From positions 186,001-250,000 of the forward strand of contig NZ_JAOEGB010000006.1 of the NCBI RefSeq assembly GCF_025420585.1: DNA of 64,000 bases, given 5' to 3'. The notes under the pieces were generated by a model. The model was given only the letters and a program-made list of their open reading frames with translations. It was not told where the DNA came from and did not search any database. Source of the stretch: Planotetraspora sp. A-T 1434. Its GTDB lineage: Bacteria; Actinomycetota; Actinomycetes; Streptosporangiales; Streptosporangiaceae. Shown one piece after another: positions 1-9,229 of the stretch. The position numbers and the translations under genes were made by a program. How positions within the stretch are numbered: the stretch's first letter is position 1; the number at the start of each line of letters is the position of its first letter.

Positions 1-1451
<1,451 letters not shown>

Positions 1452-1453
1452 CT

Positions 1454-1459
1454 AGTCTA
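1454..1459 (-). promoter_or_regulatory. Candidate -10 box of a leaderless hisD transcript
   Basis: TAGACT on the minus strand ends 6 bases before the hisD GTG. That spacing would put the transcript start at or next to the start codon, a common arrangement in actinomycetes. No convincing -35 was found. The rest of the 71-base gap between hisD and the upstream gene holds only a weak GGGAGGA/TTCTCCC hairpin. Confidence 0.4.
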
Positions 1460-1518
1460 CGGATGACCAGGGAGGAATCTTCTCCCGTCCAGTCCTTAAG
1501 ACGGTCTGGGTGATCTCA

Positions 1519-2835
1519 TCAGGACACCCGGAACGACTGCGCGGCCGTGCCGTTGCAGGTGTACTGCTGGAGCTGGACGGAGTCGGCGGCCGAGGCCCCG
1601 GGCACGTCGAGGCATTTCCCGCTGAGACGGCTCACGAAGTGGTAGTACCCGCCGCCTTCGGAGACCGCCTGCCATTGCTGGTTGTTCCCGCCGCTGTACG
1701 CCCACAGCTGGAGTAGAGCGCCATCCGCCGAGGAAACGTTGGTCACGTCGATCACCTGGGCGCTGTTGTTCCGGTTGTTGATCCGCGCGAAGCCGCCGCT
1801 GGTCGGCTGGAACTGCCACTTCTGGGCGGTCGTGCCGTTGCAGGAGTACTGCTGGACCGCGGTGCCGTTCGCCGTCGCGGCTGCCCGGGCGTCCACGCAT
1901 TTGCCGTTGCCGCGGTTGACGACGCTGTACCACGCGGTGGGGTCCGGGCTCGTGGTCGGAGTGGTCGTCGGGGTGGTCGTCGGTGTGGGGCTCGGGGTCG
2001 GGCTCGGGGTCGGGGGCGCGGTGGCCCCGCCCAGCCACAGCAGGCCGTCGATGACGAACCGGTTCTGGGTGTCACTGGCGAATGTCGAGGACAGCGGGGT
2101 GTTCGTGCTGTAGTTCATCGCGTTGTGGCCGAAATTCGCGTACAGCATCTTGTAGTTCTTGTTCGTCCACATGATGGGGTAATAACCGCTGTACCAGGTC
2201 TGGTTGGGGTCGGTCCCGACCGGGAAGCTGGAGGAGTCAATCGACCCGAGGATCTTGATGTTCGGGTTGTTCCGCAGGTCGTTGTTCCAGCTGTACCACT
2301 CGCTCACCGACGAGGTGAAGGTCGCGGGGAGCCGGGCCGTCGAGGGGTGGCTTCCCCCCTCGTTCCGGGTGGTGACCGAGGTGGGCCCCCAGGTGTTGGA
2401 CTTGAACGCGCCGGTGCCCAGGAACTCGTTGTGGTACCAGGACCAGCTCTGCGGGTTGGTGTTGAAGGCGGACACGTGGAAGCCCATCCAGGCCCCGCCG
2501 CCCCGCATGTACTGCTCGAAGGCCGACCGCTGCGCCGCCGTCTGCGGCAGGTCGTCGAGGAACATCACGACCTGGTACTGGGAGAGGGTGGCGGCGTTCA
2601 GCTGGTCCCAGTTGTTGGTCGCGGTGTACGAGAAGTTGTTCTGCGTGGCGACCTGGGGGAACCACTGGTTGGCCTCTTTGACGAAACTGATGTGGGCGTC
2701 GTCGTAGGTGCCGCTGTAGAACGCGAGGACCTTGAACTGCGGCGCGGCGGACGCCGCGTTGACGGTGAAGAGGGTCGCGCCGACGGCGACGGCGAACAGG
2801 GCGAGTAATCGCCCCAGTGCCACACGGGTCCTCAC
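1519..2835 (-). CDS. Secreted ThuA-domain protein with C-terminal ricin-type lectin (CBM13)
   Basis: About 438 residues. The first ~31 form a signal peptide (basic start, hydrophobic core, cleavage near AASAA). Residues ~33-260 match the ThuA-like fold (FKVLAFYSGTYDDAH at the start, QYVVMFLDDLP and WMGFHVSAF inside), a class I glutamine-amidotransferase-like domain found in sugar-utilisation proteins. A Pro/Thr linker follows, then a ~130-residue ricin-type beta-trefoil with repeated GKC(V/L)D and QxW motifs, which binds polysaccharide. The GTG at 2835 was chosen because GGAGG stands at the right distance upstream; a reading frame continues further upstream but would overlap the oppositely oriented ybaK. 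The exact substrate cannot be read from sequence. The gene is probably part of extracellular glycan use, like the GH9 and GH27 genes at the other end of the window. Confidence 0.85.
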   Translation of the reverse strand: MRTRVALGRLLALFAVAVGATLFTVNAASAAPQFKVLAFYSGTYDDAHISFVKEANQWFPQVATQNNFSYTATNNWDQLNAATLSQYQVVMFLDDLPQTAAQRSAFEQYMRGGGAWMGFHVSAFNTNPQSWSWYHNEFLGTGAFKSNTWGPTSVTTRNEGGSHPSTARLPATFTSSVSEWYSWNNDLRNNPNIKILGSIDSSSFPVGTDPNQTWYSGYYPIMWTNKNYKMLYANFGHNAMNYSTNTPLSSTFASDTQNRFVIDGLLWLGGATAPPTPSPTPSPTPTTTPTTTPTTSPDPTAWYSVVNRGNGKCVDARAAATANGTAVQQYSCNGTTAQKWQFQPTSGGFARINNRNNSAQVIDVTNVSSADGALLQLWAYSGGNNQQWQAVSEGGGYYHFVSRLSGKCLDVPGASAADSVQLQQYTCNGTAAQSFRVS

Positions 2836-2919
2836 AGGTAACCTCCGGGGGGTTCTTTGGTAACTTAATTCAAATATTGCTAAAACCCCGGTGTCAAGGA
2901 TCTCTGTAGGCTGAGCGAC
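2836..2919. promoter_or_regulatory. Divergent promoter region, AT-rich core
   Basis: An 84-base gap between divergent genes. Bases ~2860-2886 form an AT-rich patch (taacttaattcaaatattg) that stands out in this GC-rich sequence and could be an operator for the ThuA gene. Towards ybaK, TAGGCT lies 7 bases before the GTG start and could be the -10 of a leaderless message. Neither -35 box is clear. Confidence 0.35.
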
Positions 2920-3417
2920 GTGAGTAAGACCAGGAGCAAGGGCGGGCAGGGAACCCCGGCGACGGTCGCTTTGACCCAGGCCAAGGCGGAGTTCACGCTC
3001 CACCCCTACGATCACGACCCGAACGCCCAGGCGTACGGCGAGGAGGCGGCCGACGCGCTCGGCGTGCCGTACGAGCGGATCTTCAAGACCCTCGTCGCCG
3101 AGACGGAGTCGGGCCTGGCGGTGGCCGTGGTGCCCGTCGCCGGAAAGCTCGACCTCAAGGCGTTCGCCGCCGCGCTGAAGGGCAAGCGGGCGGCGATGGC
3201 CGACGCGGTCAAGGTGGAGCGGGTCACCGGCTACGTCGTCGGGGGCATCAGCCCCCTCGGGCAGCGCAAGAAGCTGCCCACAGTGATCGACGAGTCGGCG
3301 CTCGGGTTCGAGACCGTCTACTTCTCCGCCGGCCGCCGCGGACTGCAGATCGAGACGGCCCCGGCCAACCTGGTCTGGCTCACCCAGGCCGTCACCGCCG
3401 CCATCGCGAAGAATTGA
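2920..3417 (+). CDS. ybaK: Cys-tRNA(Pro) deacylase, YbaK/EbsC family
   Basis: A 165-residue trans-editing protein of the YbaK/ProX family, which removes Cys mischarged on tRNA-Pro in the cytoplasm. It shows the family pattern: an N-terminal FTLHPYDHDP segment, RIFKTLVAE with the conserved lysine, then VVGGISPLGQRKKLPTVID near the C-terminus, the usual substrate-loop signature. Length is typical. The start is GTG 2920. The amidase gene follows 4 bases after the stop, so the two are likely co-transcribed, although the amidase does not look functionally related. Confidence 0.93.
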   Translation: MSKTRSKGGQGTPATVALTQAKAEFTLHPYDHDPNAQAYGEEAADALGVPYERIFKTLVAETESGLAVAVVPVAGKLDLKAFAAALKGKRAAMADAVKVERVTGYVVGGISPLGQRKKLPTVIDESALGFETVYFSAGRRGLQIETAPANLVWLTQAVTAAIAKN

Positions 3418-3421
3418 GCCC

Positions 3422-4813
3422 ATGACCGAGCTGCCCGACCTCACCGCGACCGAGATGTCCGGCCTGCTCCGCACGCGGCAGGTGAGCGCGGTGGAGCTCA
3501 CGGAGGCGTGCCTGCGGCGGATCGGCGAGGTGAACGGCCAGGTCAACGCCATCGTCACGCTGGTGCCCGAGCGCGCCCTCGACCAGGCGGCGCAGGCCGA
3601 CGCCGACCTCGCCCGCGGCCACTGGCGCGGCCCGCTGCACGGGCTCCCCGTCGCGCACAAGGACCTCGTCGACACGGCCGGGATCAGGACGACGTACGGC
3701 TCGCCCCTGTTCGCCGATCACGTGCCGGTGACCGACGACCTGATCGTACGGAGGATCAGGGAGGCGGGTGGCATCGCGGTCGGCAAGACCAACACGCCCG
3801 AGTTCGGCACGGGCTCCCACACGGTCAACGAGGTGTTCGGGGCCACCCGCAACCCGTATGACCTGTCCAGGAGCGCGGGCGGGAGCAGCGGCGGGGCGGC
3901 GGCGGCGCTGGCGACCGGCATGGTGCCGCTGGCCGACGGCTCGGACATGGGCGGCTCGCTGCGCAATCCCGCGTCGTTCTGCAACGTGGCGGGGCTGCGG
4001 CCGACCCCCGGCCGGGTGCCGTCGAAGTCCGCCAACGCGGCCTGGTTCACGCTGGCCGTGCCGGGGCCCATGGCCCGCACGGCGGCCGACCTCGCGCTGT
4101 TCATGAGCGCGATCGCCGGGTTCGACCCGTGCTCGCCGTACGCGGTCAGGGAGGCGTTCGGCGGGCCGCCGGAAGGTGATCTCCTAACCCGCGACTTCAC
4201 CGGGGCGCGGATCGCGTTCAGCCCCGACCTGGGCGGGCTGCCGGTCGACCCGGAGACGGCGCGGGTCACGGCCGGCGCGGCGACCGCGCTTGCCGGGCTC
4301 GGAGCCAAGGTGGAGCGGGTCGATCTCGACCTTTCCGACGCCGAGGACGCCTTCCGGATCTACCGGTCGTGGTACTACGCCCTGAACTACGGCGACCTGA
4401 CGGAGGTCGGCCCCAACGTCGCGTGGAACGTGGAGCAGGGCAGGAAGGTCACCGGGGCGGACCTCGCGCGGGCCGAGCGGCTCCGCACCAAGCTGTTCCA
4501 CCGGATGAACGCCTTCTTCGACGACTACGAGTTCCTGGTCGCCCCGGTCAGTCAGGTGCCGCCGTTCCCGGTGGACGATCCGTACGTCCTGGAGATCAAC
4601 GGCCGGCGGATGCCGGACTATCTCGCCTGGATGCGGTCCTGCTACTGGGTGTCCGTCCTGCACGCGCCCGCGATGTCGATTCCCGCCGGGTTCACGCCGG
4701 GCGGCCTGCCGGTGGGCGTGCAGATCATCGGCAGGCCGTGGGCCGACCTCGACGTCCTGCGGCTCGGGCACGCGTTCGAGCGGGCGACCGGGCACGGGAA
4801 GAGGCGGCCCTAA
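3422..4813 (+). CDS. Amidase, amidase-signature family
   Basis: A 463-residue amidase-signature hydrolase. The Ser-cisSer-Lys triad is intact: Lys80 in PVAHKDLVD, cis-Ser155 in AGGSSGGAA and nucleophile Ser179 in GSDMGGSLRNPAS. The spacing matches GatA, but the protein stands alone without gatB or gatC, so it is more likely a stand-alone amidase acting on small amides or amino-acid amides than part of the Glu-tRNA amidotransferase. The substrate cannot be told. The ATG at 3422 has no clear ribosome binding site and probably depends on coupling to ybaK. Its stop overlaps by 4 bases the stop of the gene on the other strand. Confidence 0.88.
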   Translation: MTELPDLTATEMSGLLRTRQVSAVELTEACLRRIGEVNGQVNAIVTLVPERALDQAAQADADLARGHWRGPLHGLPVAHKDLVDTAGIRTTYGSPLFADHVPVTDDLIVRRIREAGGIAVGKTNTPEFGTGSHTVNEVFGATRNPYDLSRSAGGSSGGAAAALATGMVPLADGSDMGGSLRNPASFCNVAGLRPTPGRVPSKSANAAWFTLAVPGPMARTAADLALFMSAIAGFDPCSPYAVREAFGGPPEGDLLTRDFTGARIAFSPDLGGLPVDPETARVTAGAATALAGLGAKVERVDLDLSDAEDAFRIYRSWYYALNYGDLTEVGPNVAWNVEQGRKVTGADLARAERLRTKLFHRMNAFFDDYEFLVAPVSQVPPFPVDDPYVLEINGRRMPDYLAWMRSCYWVSVLHAPAMSIPAGFTPGGLPVGVQIIGRPWADLDVLRLGHAFERATGHGKRRP

Positions 4814-5283
4814 CTCCGCTGGCGGTAGGTCACCACGAACTCGACGGCCCAAAAGATCGCGGTGGCCAGGACCGGCCAGGCGAACAGCACACCGTGCGCG
4901 GTCAGGCCGAGCGACGCCGTGCCGGTGACCCCGCCGGGGCCCGCGGCCTGGACCGTTCCCTTCGCTGACCTGCCGACCAGGAACGCGATATATCCGGCCA
5001 GCAGGCCGCCGCCCGCCAGCCCCAGCAGGGCCGCGACCGGCCGCCGGCGCGCCAGGACGTACGCCGCCACGCCGCAGACCAGGCCGAACCCGCCGGTGAC
5101 GACGGCGAACCAGCCGTCGGCGTCGATGAGCGACTGCGACTCCGGGTCGGCGACCTGCGGCCCCACGTCGGTCAGCACGTAGAGCGAGGAGGGCGCGAGC
5201 CCCGACCACGCGAACCCGGCGGCCACTCCCAGCAGGGCCAGCACGAGCACGGTCATGACCAGCGTCGCCAAATGATGCCGCAC
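4810..5283 (-). CDS. Small membrane protein of unknown function
   Basis: 157 residues with four likely membrane segments, at about residues 7-27, 62-78, 84-103 and 130-150. A loop between the first two (~28-60, with LYVLTDVGPQVADPES) probably faces outside. The pattern resembles actinobacterial DUF2567-type proteins, but I cannot name the family firmly. It is transcribed away from murA and ends tail to tail with the amidase. There are no Cys pairs or catalytic motifs. Confidence 0.65.
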   Translation of the reverse strand: MRHHLATLVMTVLVLALLGVAAGFAWSGLAPSSLYVLTDVGPQVADPESQSLIDADGWFAVVTGGFGLVCGVAAYVLARRRPVAALLGLAGGGLLAGYIAFLVGRSAKGTVQAAGPGGVTGTASLGLTAHGVLFAWPVLATAIFWAVEFVVTYRQRS

Positions 5284-5324
5284 CGTCCAGATGGTACCTA
5301 CATGGCGATGGGGCGAAGCGCCGT

Positions 5325-5330
5325 TACTCT
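5325..5330 (+). promoter_or_regulatory. Candidate -10 box of a leaderless murA transcript
   Basis: TACTCT lies 7 bases before the murA GTG start at 5338, and no Shine-Dalgarno sequence is present. This fits a leaderless actinobacterial message. No clear -35 was found. Confidence 0.4.
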
Positions 5331-5337
5331 TTAGGGC

Positions 5338-6642
5338 GTGAGTGAAGAGGTGTGGCAGATCGACCCGTCAGGCCCGCTACGCGGGGACGTCGAGGTGCGG
5401 GGATCCAAGAACGCGGTCTCCAAGCACATGGTCGCGGCGATGCTGGGCACAGGCCCGAGCACGCTGCACAACGCCCCGGAGGTCGGCGAGGTCGGGCTGA
5501 CCGCGGCGATGCTGGAGGCGCTCGGCATCCACGTGGAGATCACGCCGGGTGAAATCACGATCGAGCAGAGCGCCGAGATCCGGCCGCGCGTCCCCGAGGA
5601 GTACACCGGGCTCAACCGCATCCCGATCCTCATGCTCGGCCCGCTGCTGCACCTGGCCGGGGAGGCGTTCGTCCCGCTCGTGGGCGGCGACCCGATCGGG
5701 CGGCGGCCGGTCAACTTCCACGTCGAGGCGCTGCGCTCGATGGGCGCCGAGATCGAGGTCGGCGACACCGGCATCACGGCCAAGGCCACCCGCCTGCGCG
5801 GCAGCCGCATCACGCTCCCCTACCCCAGCGTCGGCGCTACCGAGACCATCCTCATGACGGCGGTGCTCGCCGAGGGCAAGACGGTCATCAAGGGCGCCGC
5901 GATGGAGCCCGAGGTGGTGGAGCTCGCGCTGTTCCTCCAGCGGATGGGCGCCATGATCGAGCTCAGCCCCGACCGGCGCATCGTCATCGAGGGCGTCGAG
6001 CGCCTGCGCGGCGCCTCGACATGGCTCGCCGGGGACCGCATCGAGGCGTTCTCCTACCTGGTGGCCGGGCTCGTCACCGGCGGCGAGGTGCGGGTCCACG
6101 GCTGCCCGCAGGACCGGCTCGTCACCGCCATCACCACGCTCGCCCGGATGGGCGCCAGGTTCGACATCACCGACGACTGGCTGACCGCCTCCGCGCCGGA
6201 CGGCCTGCGGGCCGCGGCCGTGCAGACCGACACGCATCCCGGGTTCATGACCGACTGGCAGACGCCGCTGATGGTGCTGTTCACCCGCGCCGAGGGCATG
6301 TCCGTGCTGCACGAGACCGTCTTCGAGAACCGGCTGGTCTACGTGCCGGCCCTGCAGAAGATGGGCTGCGAGATCGAGGTCTTCGCGCAGTGCCTGGGCG
6401 GCCCCGCCTGCCGCTACCACGACACCAACGCCAAGCACTCGGCCGTCGTGCGCGGAGTGTCCAAGTTGCGCGGTGCCGACGTCACGCTGCCCGACATCCG
6501 CGCCGGGTTCTCCGCGGTGCTGGCGGCCGCGGTCGCCGAGGGCACCTCGACCCTGCGCGGCGTCAACCACATCGAGCGCGGCTACCACCGCCCCTTCGAG
6601 CAGTTCACCTCTCTGGGGCTGAAGATCAGCCGAGGAACGTAA
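5338..6642 (+). CDS. murA: UDP-N-acetylglucosamine 1-carboxyvinyltransferase with Asp in place of the catalytic Cys
   Basis: A 434-residue EPSP-synthase-fold enzyme for the first committed step of peptidoglycan synthesis: enolpyruvyl transfer from PEP to UDP-GlcNAc in the cytoplasm. Conserved residues seen are Lys24 in RGSKNA, TDWQ (the Asp that acts as general base in E. coli MurA, there in TDMQ) and DIRAG near the C-terminus. In the active-site loop, the E. coli Cys115 position (GGCTIGARPV) reads GGDPIGRRPV, so the residue is Asp118. A Cys-to-Asp change is known in mycobacterial MurA, where it keeps activity and makes the enzyme insensitive to fosfomycin. The enzyme is somewhat divergent elsewhere, so a paralogue role beside a second MurA cannot be excluded. 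A class A PBP gene follows 52 bases downstream. Confidence 0.9.
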   Translation: MSEEVWQIDPSGPLRGDVEVRGSKNAVSKHMVAAMLGTGPSTLHNAPEVGEVGLTAAMLEALGIHVEITPGEITIEQSAEIRPRVPEEYTGLNRIPILMLGPLLHLAGEAFVPLVGGDPIGRRPVNFHVEALRSMGAEIEVGDTGITAKATRLRGSRITLPYPSVGATETILMTAVLAEGKTVIKGAAMEPEVVELALFLQRMGAMIELSPDRRIVIEGVERLRGASTWLAGDRIEAFSYLVAGLVTGGEVRVHGCPQDRLVTAITTLARMGARFDITDDWLTASAPDGLRAAAVQTDTHPGFMTDWQTPLMVLFTRAEGMSVLHETVFENRLVYVPALQKMGCEIEVFAQCLGGPACRYHDTNAKHSAVVRGVSKLRGADVTLPDIRAGFSAVLAAAVAEGTSTLRGVNHIERGYHRPFEQFTSLGLKISRGT

Positions 6643-6694
6643 AGCTTTCGGCGTCCGGCGTTTGGAGACGGCCATCGGGTCGCACTGATATTCC

Positions 6695-9199
6695 GTGACC
6701 TCTCGTCTCCTCAGCGCCGCCGCCGCGCTGGGTCTTTCCGGCGCGCTGGGAGGTGTCCTGGTCGCCGCGCTGGCCATGCCGCTGGTGAGCGGGGCCGGGT
6801 TCGCCGCGAAGGGAGCCGCGTCCACCTTCACAGACTTGCCCCCTCCGCCGCGCGAGGACCCGCTTCCGGAGATGACCCGCCTGCTCGACCGGAACGGCAG
6901 GCAGATCGCCCAGTTCTACTACCAGAACCGGGAGTCCGTGCCGATCGACAAGGTGGCCCCGGCCATGCGGCAGGCCATCGTGGCGATCGAGGACTCCCGG
7001 TTCTACGAGCACGGCGGCGTCGACATCAAGGGGACGCTCCGGGCGCTCATCGCCAACACGCAGGCGGGCGGCATCCGGCAGGGCGGCTCGTCGATCACCC
7101 AGCAGCTCGTGAAGAACATAATGGTCAACCGGGCCGAGTCGGCCCACGAACGCGCCCTGGCCCGCATGCGCAGCATCCAGCGGAAGATCGACGAGGCGCG
7201 GTACGCGCTCGCGCTGGAGAAGAAGTACTCCAAACAGCAGATCCTGGAGCGCTACCTCAACATCGCCTACTTCGGGGCGGGCGCGTTCGGGATCCAGGCC
7301 GCGGCGCGGCGGTTCTTCGGCGTCGACGCGGCCGACCTGACGCTCCTCCAGTCGGCCACGCTCGCCGGCGCCGTGCGCACGCCGTACGACACCGACCCGT
7401 CGCTGGGCAAGGCGCAGCAGGAGCGGCTGCTGGAGCGGCGCGACACCGTGCTCGACCGGATGGCCGAGCTGAAGATGATCACGACGGAGGAGGCCCACGC
7501 GGCGGCCCGCAGCCCGCTGGACCTGCGCCTGCGCGGGGAGCCGGGCGGCTGCGAGGGCAGCGCCTACCCCTACTTCTGCGTCTACGTGGAGCAGGAGGTG
7601 CTCACCAACCCCGCCTTCGGATACAGCAGGGCCGACCGGGAGCGACGCCTCCAGCGGGGCGGGCTCACCCTGTGGACCTCGATCGACCCGGCCGCGCAGA
7701 AGGCCGCCGAGCGGGCGATCGCTGCGCGCGTGGCCCCGCGGGACACCCAGGTGGCGGCCGAGACCATGGTGGAGCCCGGCACCGGCCTCATCCGGGCGAT
7801 GGCGGCGAGCAAGCGCTACGGGCGCAACCCCCGCGACCGCAAGGCCGGGCCGCGGACGACCTACAACCTGGCCGCGGACAGGACGCACGGCGGCGGCGAC
7901 GGCTTCCAGGCCGGGTCGACGTTCAAGGCGTTCACGCTGGCCACGGCCCTGGCCCAGGGCTGGCGGTTCGGGGACGGCTTCGACACGCCCGGTTCCTACG
8001 TGCCGTCGAGCGGCTACCGCGACTGCTCGGGGAAGCCCGTCAACGCCCCCTCGGCCACGATCTACAACGCCAGCGGAGAGGGCACCGGCGGGCCGTACAG
8101 CCTGGAACTGGGCACCTGGAAGTCGGTCAACATCTTCTACATGAAGCTGGAGCGGGAGGTCGGCCTGTGCAACGTCGTCAGGACGGCCAGGGCGCTCGGC
8201 ATCTCGAGGGCGGACGGCACGCCGCTGCGCGAGGTGCCCACCTTCACGCTGGGCGTCAACGAGATGGACCCGACGACCGTCGCGGCGGCGTTCGCGGCGT
8301 TCGCGGCGCGCGGGCGCCACTGCCGGCCCATGGCGATCACCGACATCGTCGAGCGGGACGGCACGCGGACCTCGGTGCCGCCGAGTTGCGTGGAGGTCCT
8401 CGACCCGGAGGTCGCCGACGCGGTCAACCACGTGCTGTCCGGGGTCTTCACGAAGGGGACGATGCACGGGCAGTCCATCGGGCGGCCCGCGGCGGGCAAG
8501 ACGGGCACGAACAACGGGTACACCTCCGCCTGGTTCGCCGGGTACACACCCCACCTCGCGGCCGCCGTCAGCGTCGGCGACATCCGCGGCTCCTACCGCT
8601 ACCCCCTCACGGGCGTCACCATCGGCGGCCAGTACTACGGCGCCGTTCAGGGCGCCTCGCTACCCGGCCCGATCTGGGTCGACTCCATGCGGTCCGCGTT
8701 GCGGGACATCCCGCCGTCGGACTTCGTCCCACCCGACATGCGGCGCTTCGGCGGCGGCTTCACGCCCGGCCTCAAGGAGTTCCTCGAAAGGGAGAAGAAG
8801 CACAGAGATCGGGAGGTTTCAGGCCACGGCGGCCGGCGCGACGCCGACCACAGCGGGGACCACGGCGGGGACCACAGCAGGGACCACAGCGGGGACCACG
8901 ACACAGCCCATGACACGGGCCACGAGGCCGGTCACGACACAGCCCGCGACACGAGCCACGACACGAGCCACGACACCGGCCGGTTCGCCTATCAGAAGCA
9001 CGCCGGCCAGAACCCCGACCCCGCCCACGCCCCCGCCCAGCCCATGGGCCGGTCTCATGCCCGTCCCCCGGCCCGCAACGGCGGCCACGACGATCACCAC
9101 GCCGGCCGGCGGAACGCGGGCCATGGCCACAGCAGGCACCACAGGAACCACCACCCGGCCCATCGTCACAGGCCGGGCCGAGCGCACAACGACCGCTGA
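6695..9199 (+). CDS. Class A penicillin-binding protein with a His/Asp-rich C-terminal tail
   Basis: An 834-residue bifunctional peptidoglycan synthase. After an N-terminal membrane anchor (~6-34) comes a GT51 glycosyltransferase domain with catalytic Glu99 in EDSRFYEHGG and Glu185 in QQILERYLN. The transpeptidase domain follows, with Ser408 in GSTFK, SVN at about 480 and KTGT at 602-605. The last ~130 residues, from about residue 702, are low complexity with 27 histidines and many aspartates (DHSGDH, HDTSHDT, HHRNHH). This tail should lie outside the membrane and could bind metal ions or stay disordered. No PASTA domain is present. The GTG at 6695 was chosen as the first start after murA; co-transcription with murA is likely. 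The gene ends at a hairpin shared with dnaE. Confidence 0.93.
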   Translation: MTSRLLSAAAALGLSGALGGVLVAALAMPLVSGAGFAAKGAASTFTDLPPPPREDPLPEMTRLLDRNGRQIAQFYYQNRESVPIDKVAPAMRQAIVAIEDSRFYEHGGVDIKGTLRALIANTQAGGIRQGGSSITQQLVKNIMVNRAESAHERALARMRSIQRKIDEARYALALEKKYSKQQILERYLNIAYFGAGAFGIQAAARRFFGVDAADLTLLQSATLAGAVRTPYDTDPSLGKAQQERLLERRDTVLDRMAELKMITTEEAHAAARSPLDLRLRGEPGGCEGSAYPYFCVYVEQEVLTNPAFGYSRADRERRLQRGGLTLWTSIDPAAQKAAERAIAARVAPRDTQVAAETMVEPGTGLIRAMAASKRYGRNPRDRKAGPRTTYNLAADRTHGGGDGFQAGSTFKAFTLATALAQGWRFGDGFDTPGSYVPSSGYRDCSGKPVNAPSATIYNASGEGTGGPYSLELGTWKSVNIFYMKLEREVGLCNVVRTARALGISRADGTPLREVPTFTLGVNEMDPTTVAAAFAAFAARGRHCRPMAITDIVERDGTRTSVPPSCVEVLDPEVADAVNHVLSGVFTKGTMHGQSIGRPAAGKTGTNNGYTSAWFAGYTPHLAAAVSVGDIRGSYRYPLTGVTIGGQYYGAVQGASLPGPIWVDSMRSALRDIPPSDFVPPDMRRFGGGFTPGLKEFLEREKKHRDREVSGHGGRRDADHSGDHGGDHSRDHSGDHDTAHDTGHEAGHDTARDTSHDTSHDTGRFAYQKHAGQNPDPAHAPAQPMGRSHARPPARNGGHDDHHAGRRNAGHGHSRHHRNHHPAHRHRPGRAHNDR

Positions 9200-9229
9200 G
9201 CCGTGCGCCGCGCGGGCCGTACGGCTCAG
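9196..9229. terminator. Candidate bidirectional terminator between convergent genes
   Basis: CTGAGCCGT at 9196-9204 is the exact reverse complement of ACGGCTCAG at 9221-9229, with a 16-base GC-rich loop. Both arms contain a stop codon, that of the PBP gene and that of dnaE. There is no T-run, as is usual for actinomycete terminators. Confidence 0.6.

Noticed and set aside
2836-3675. Longer ThuA protein reading through the ybaK region
   Set aside because: The extra N-terminal part has no motif, runs opposite to ybaK and would bury the signal peptide; a strong GGAGG supports GTG 2835.
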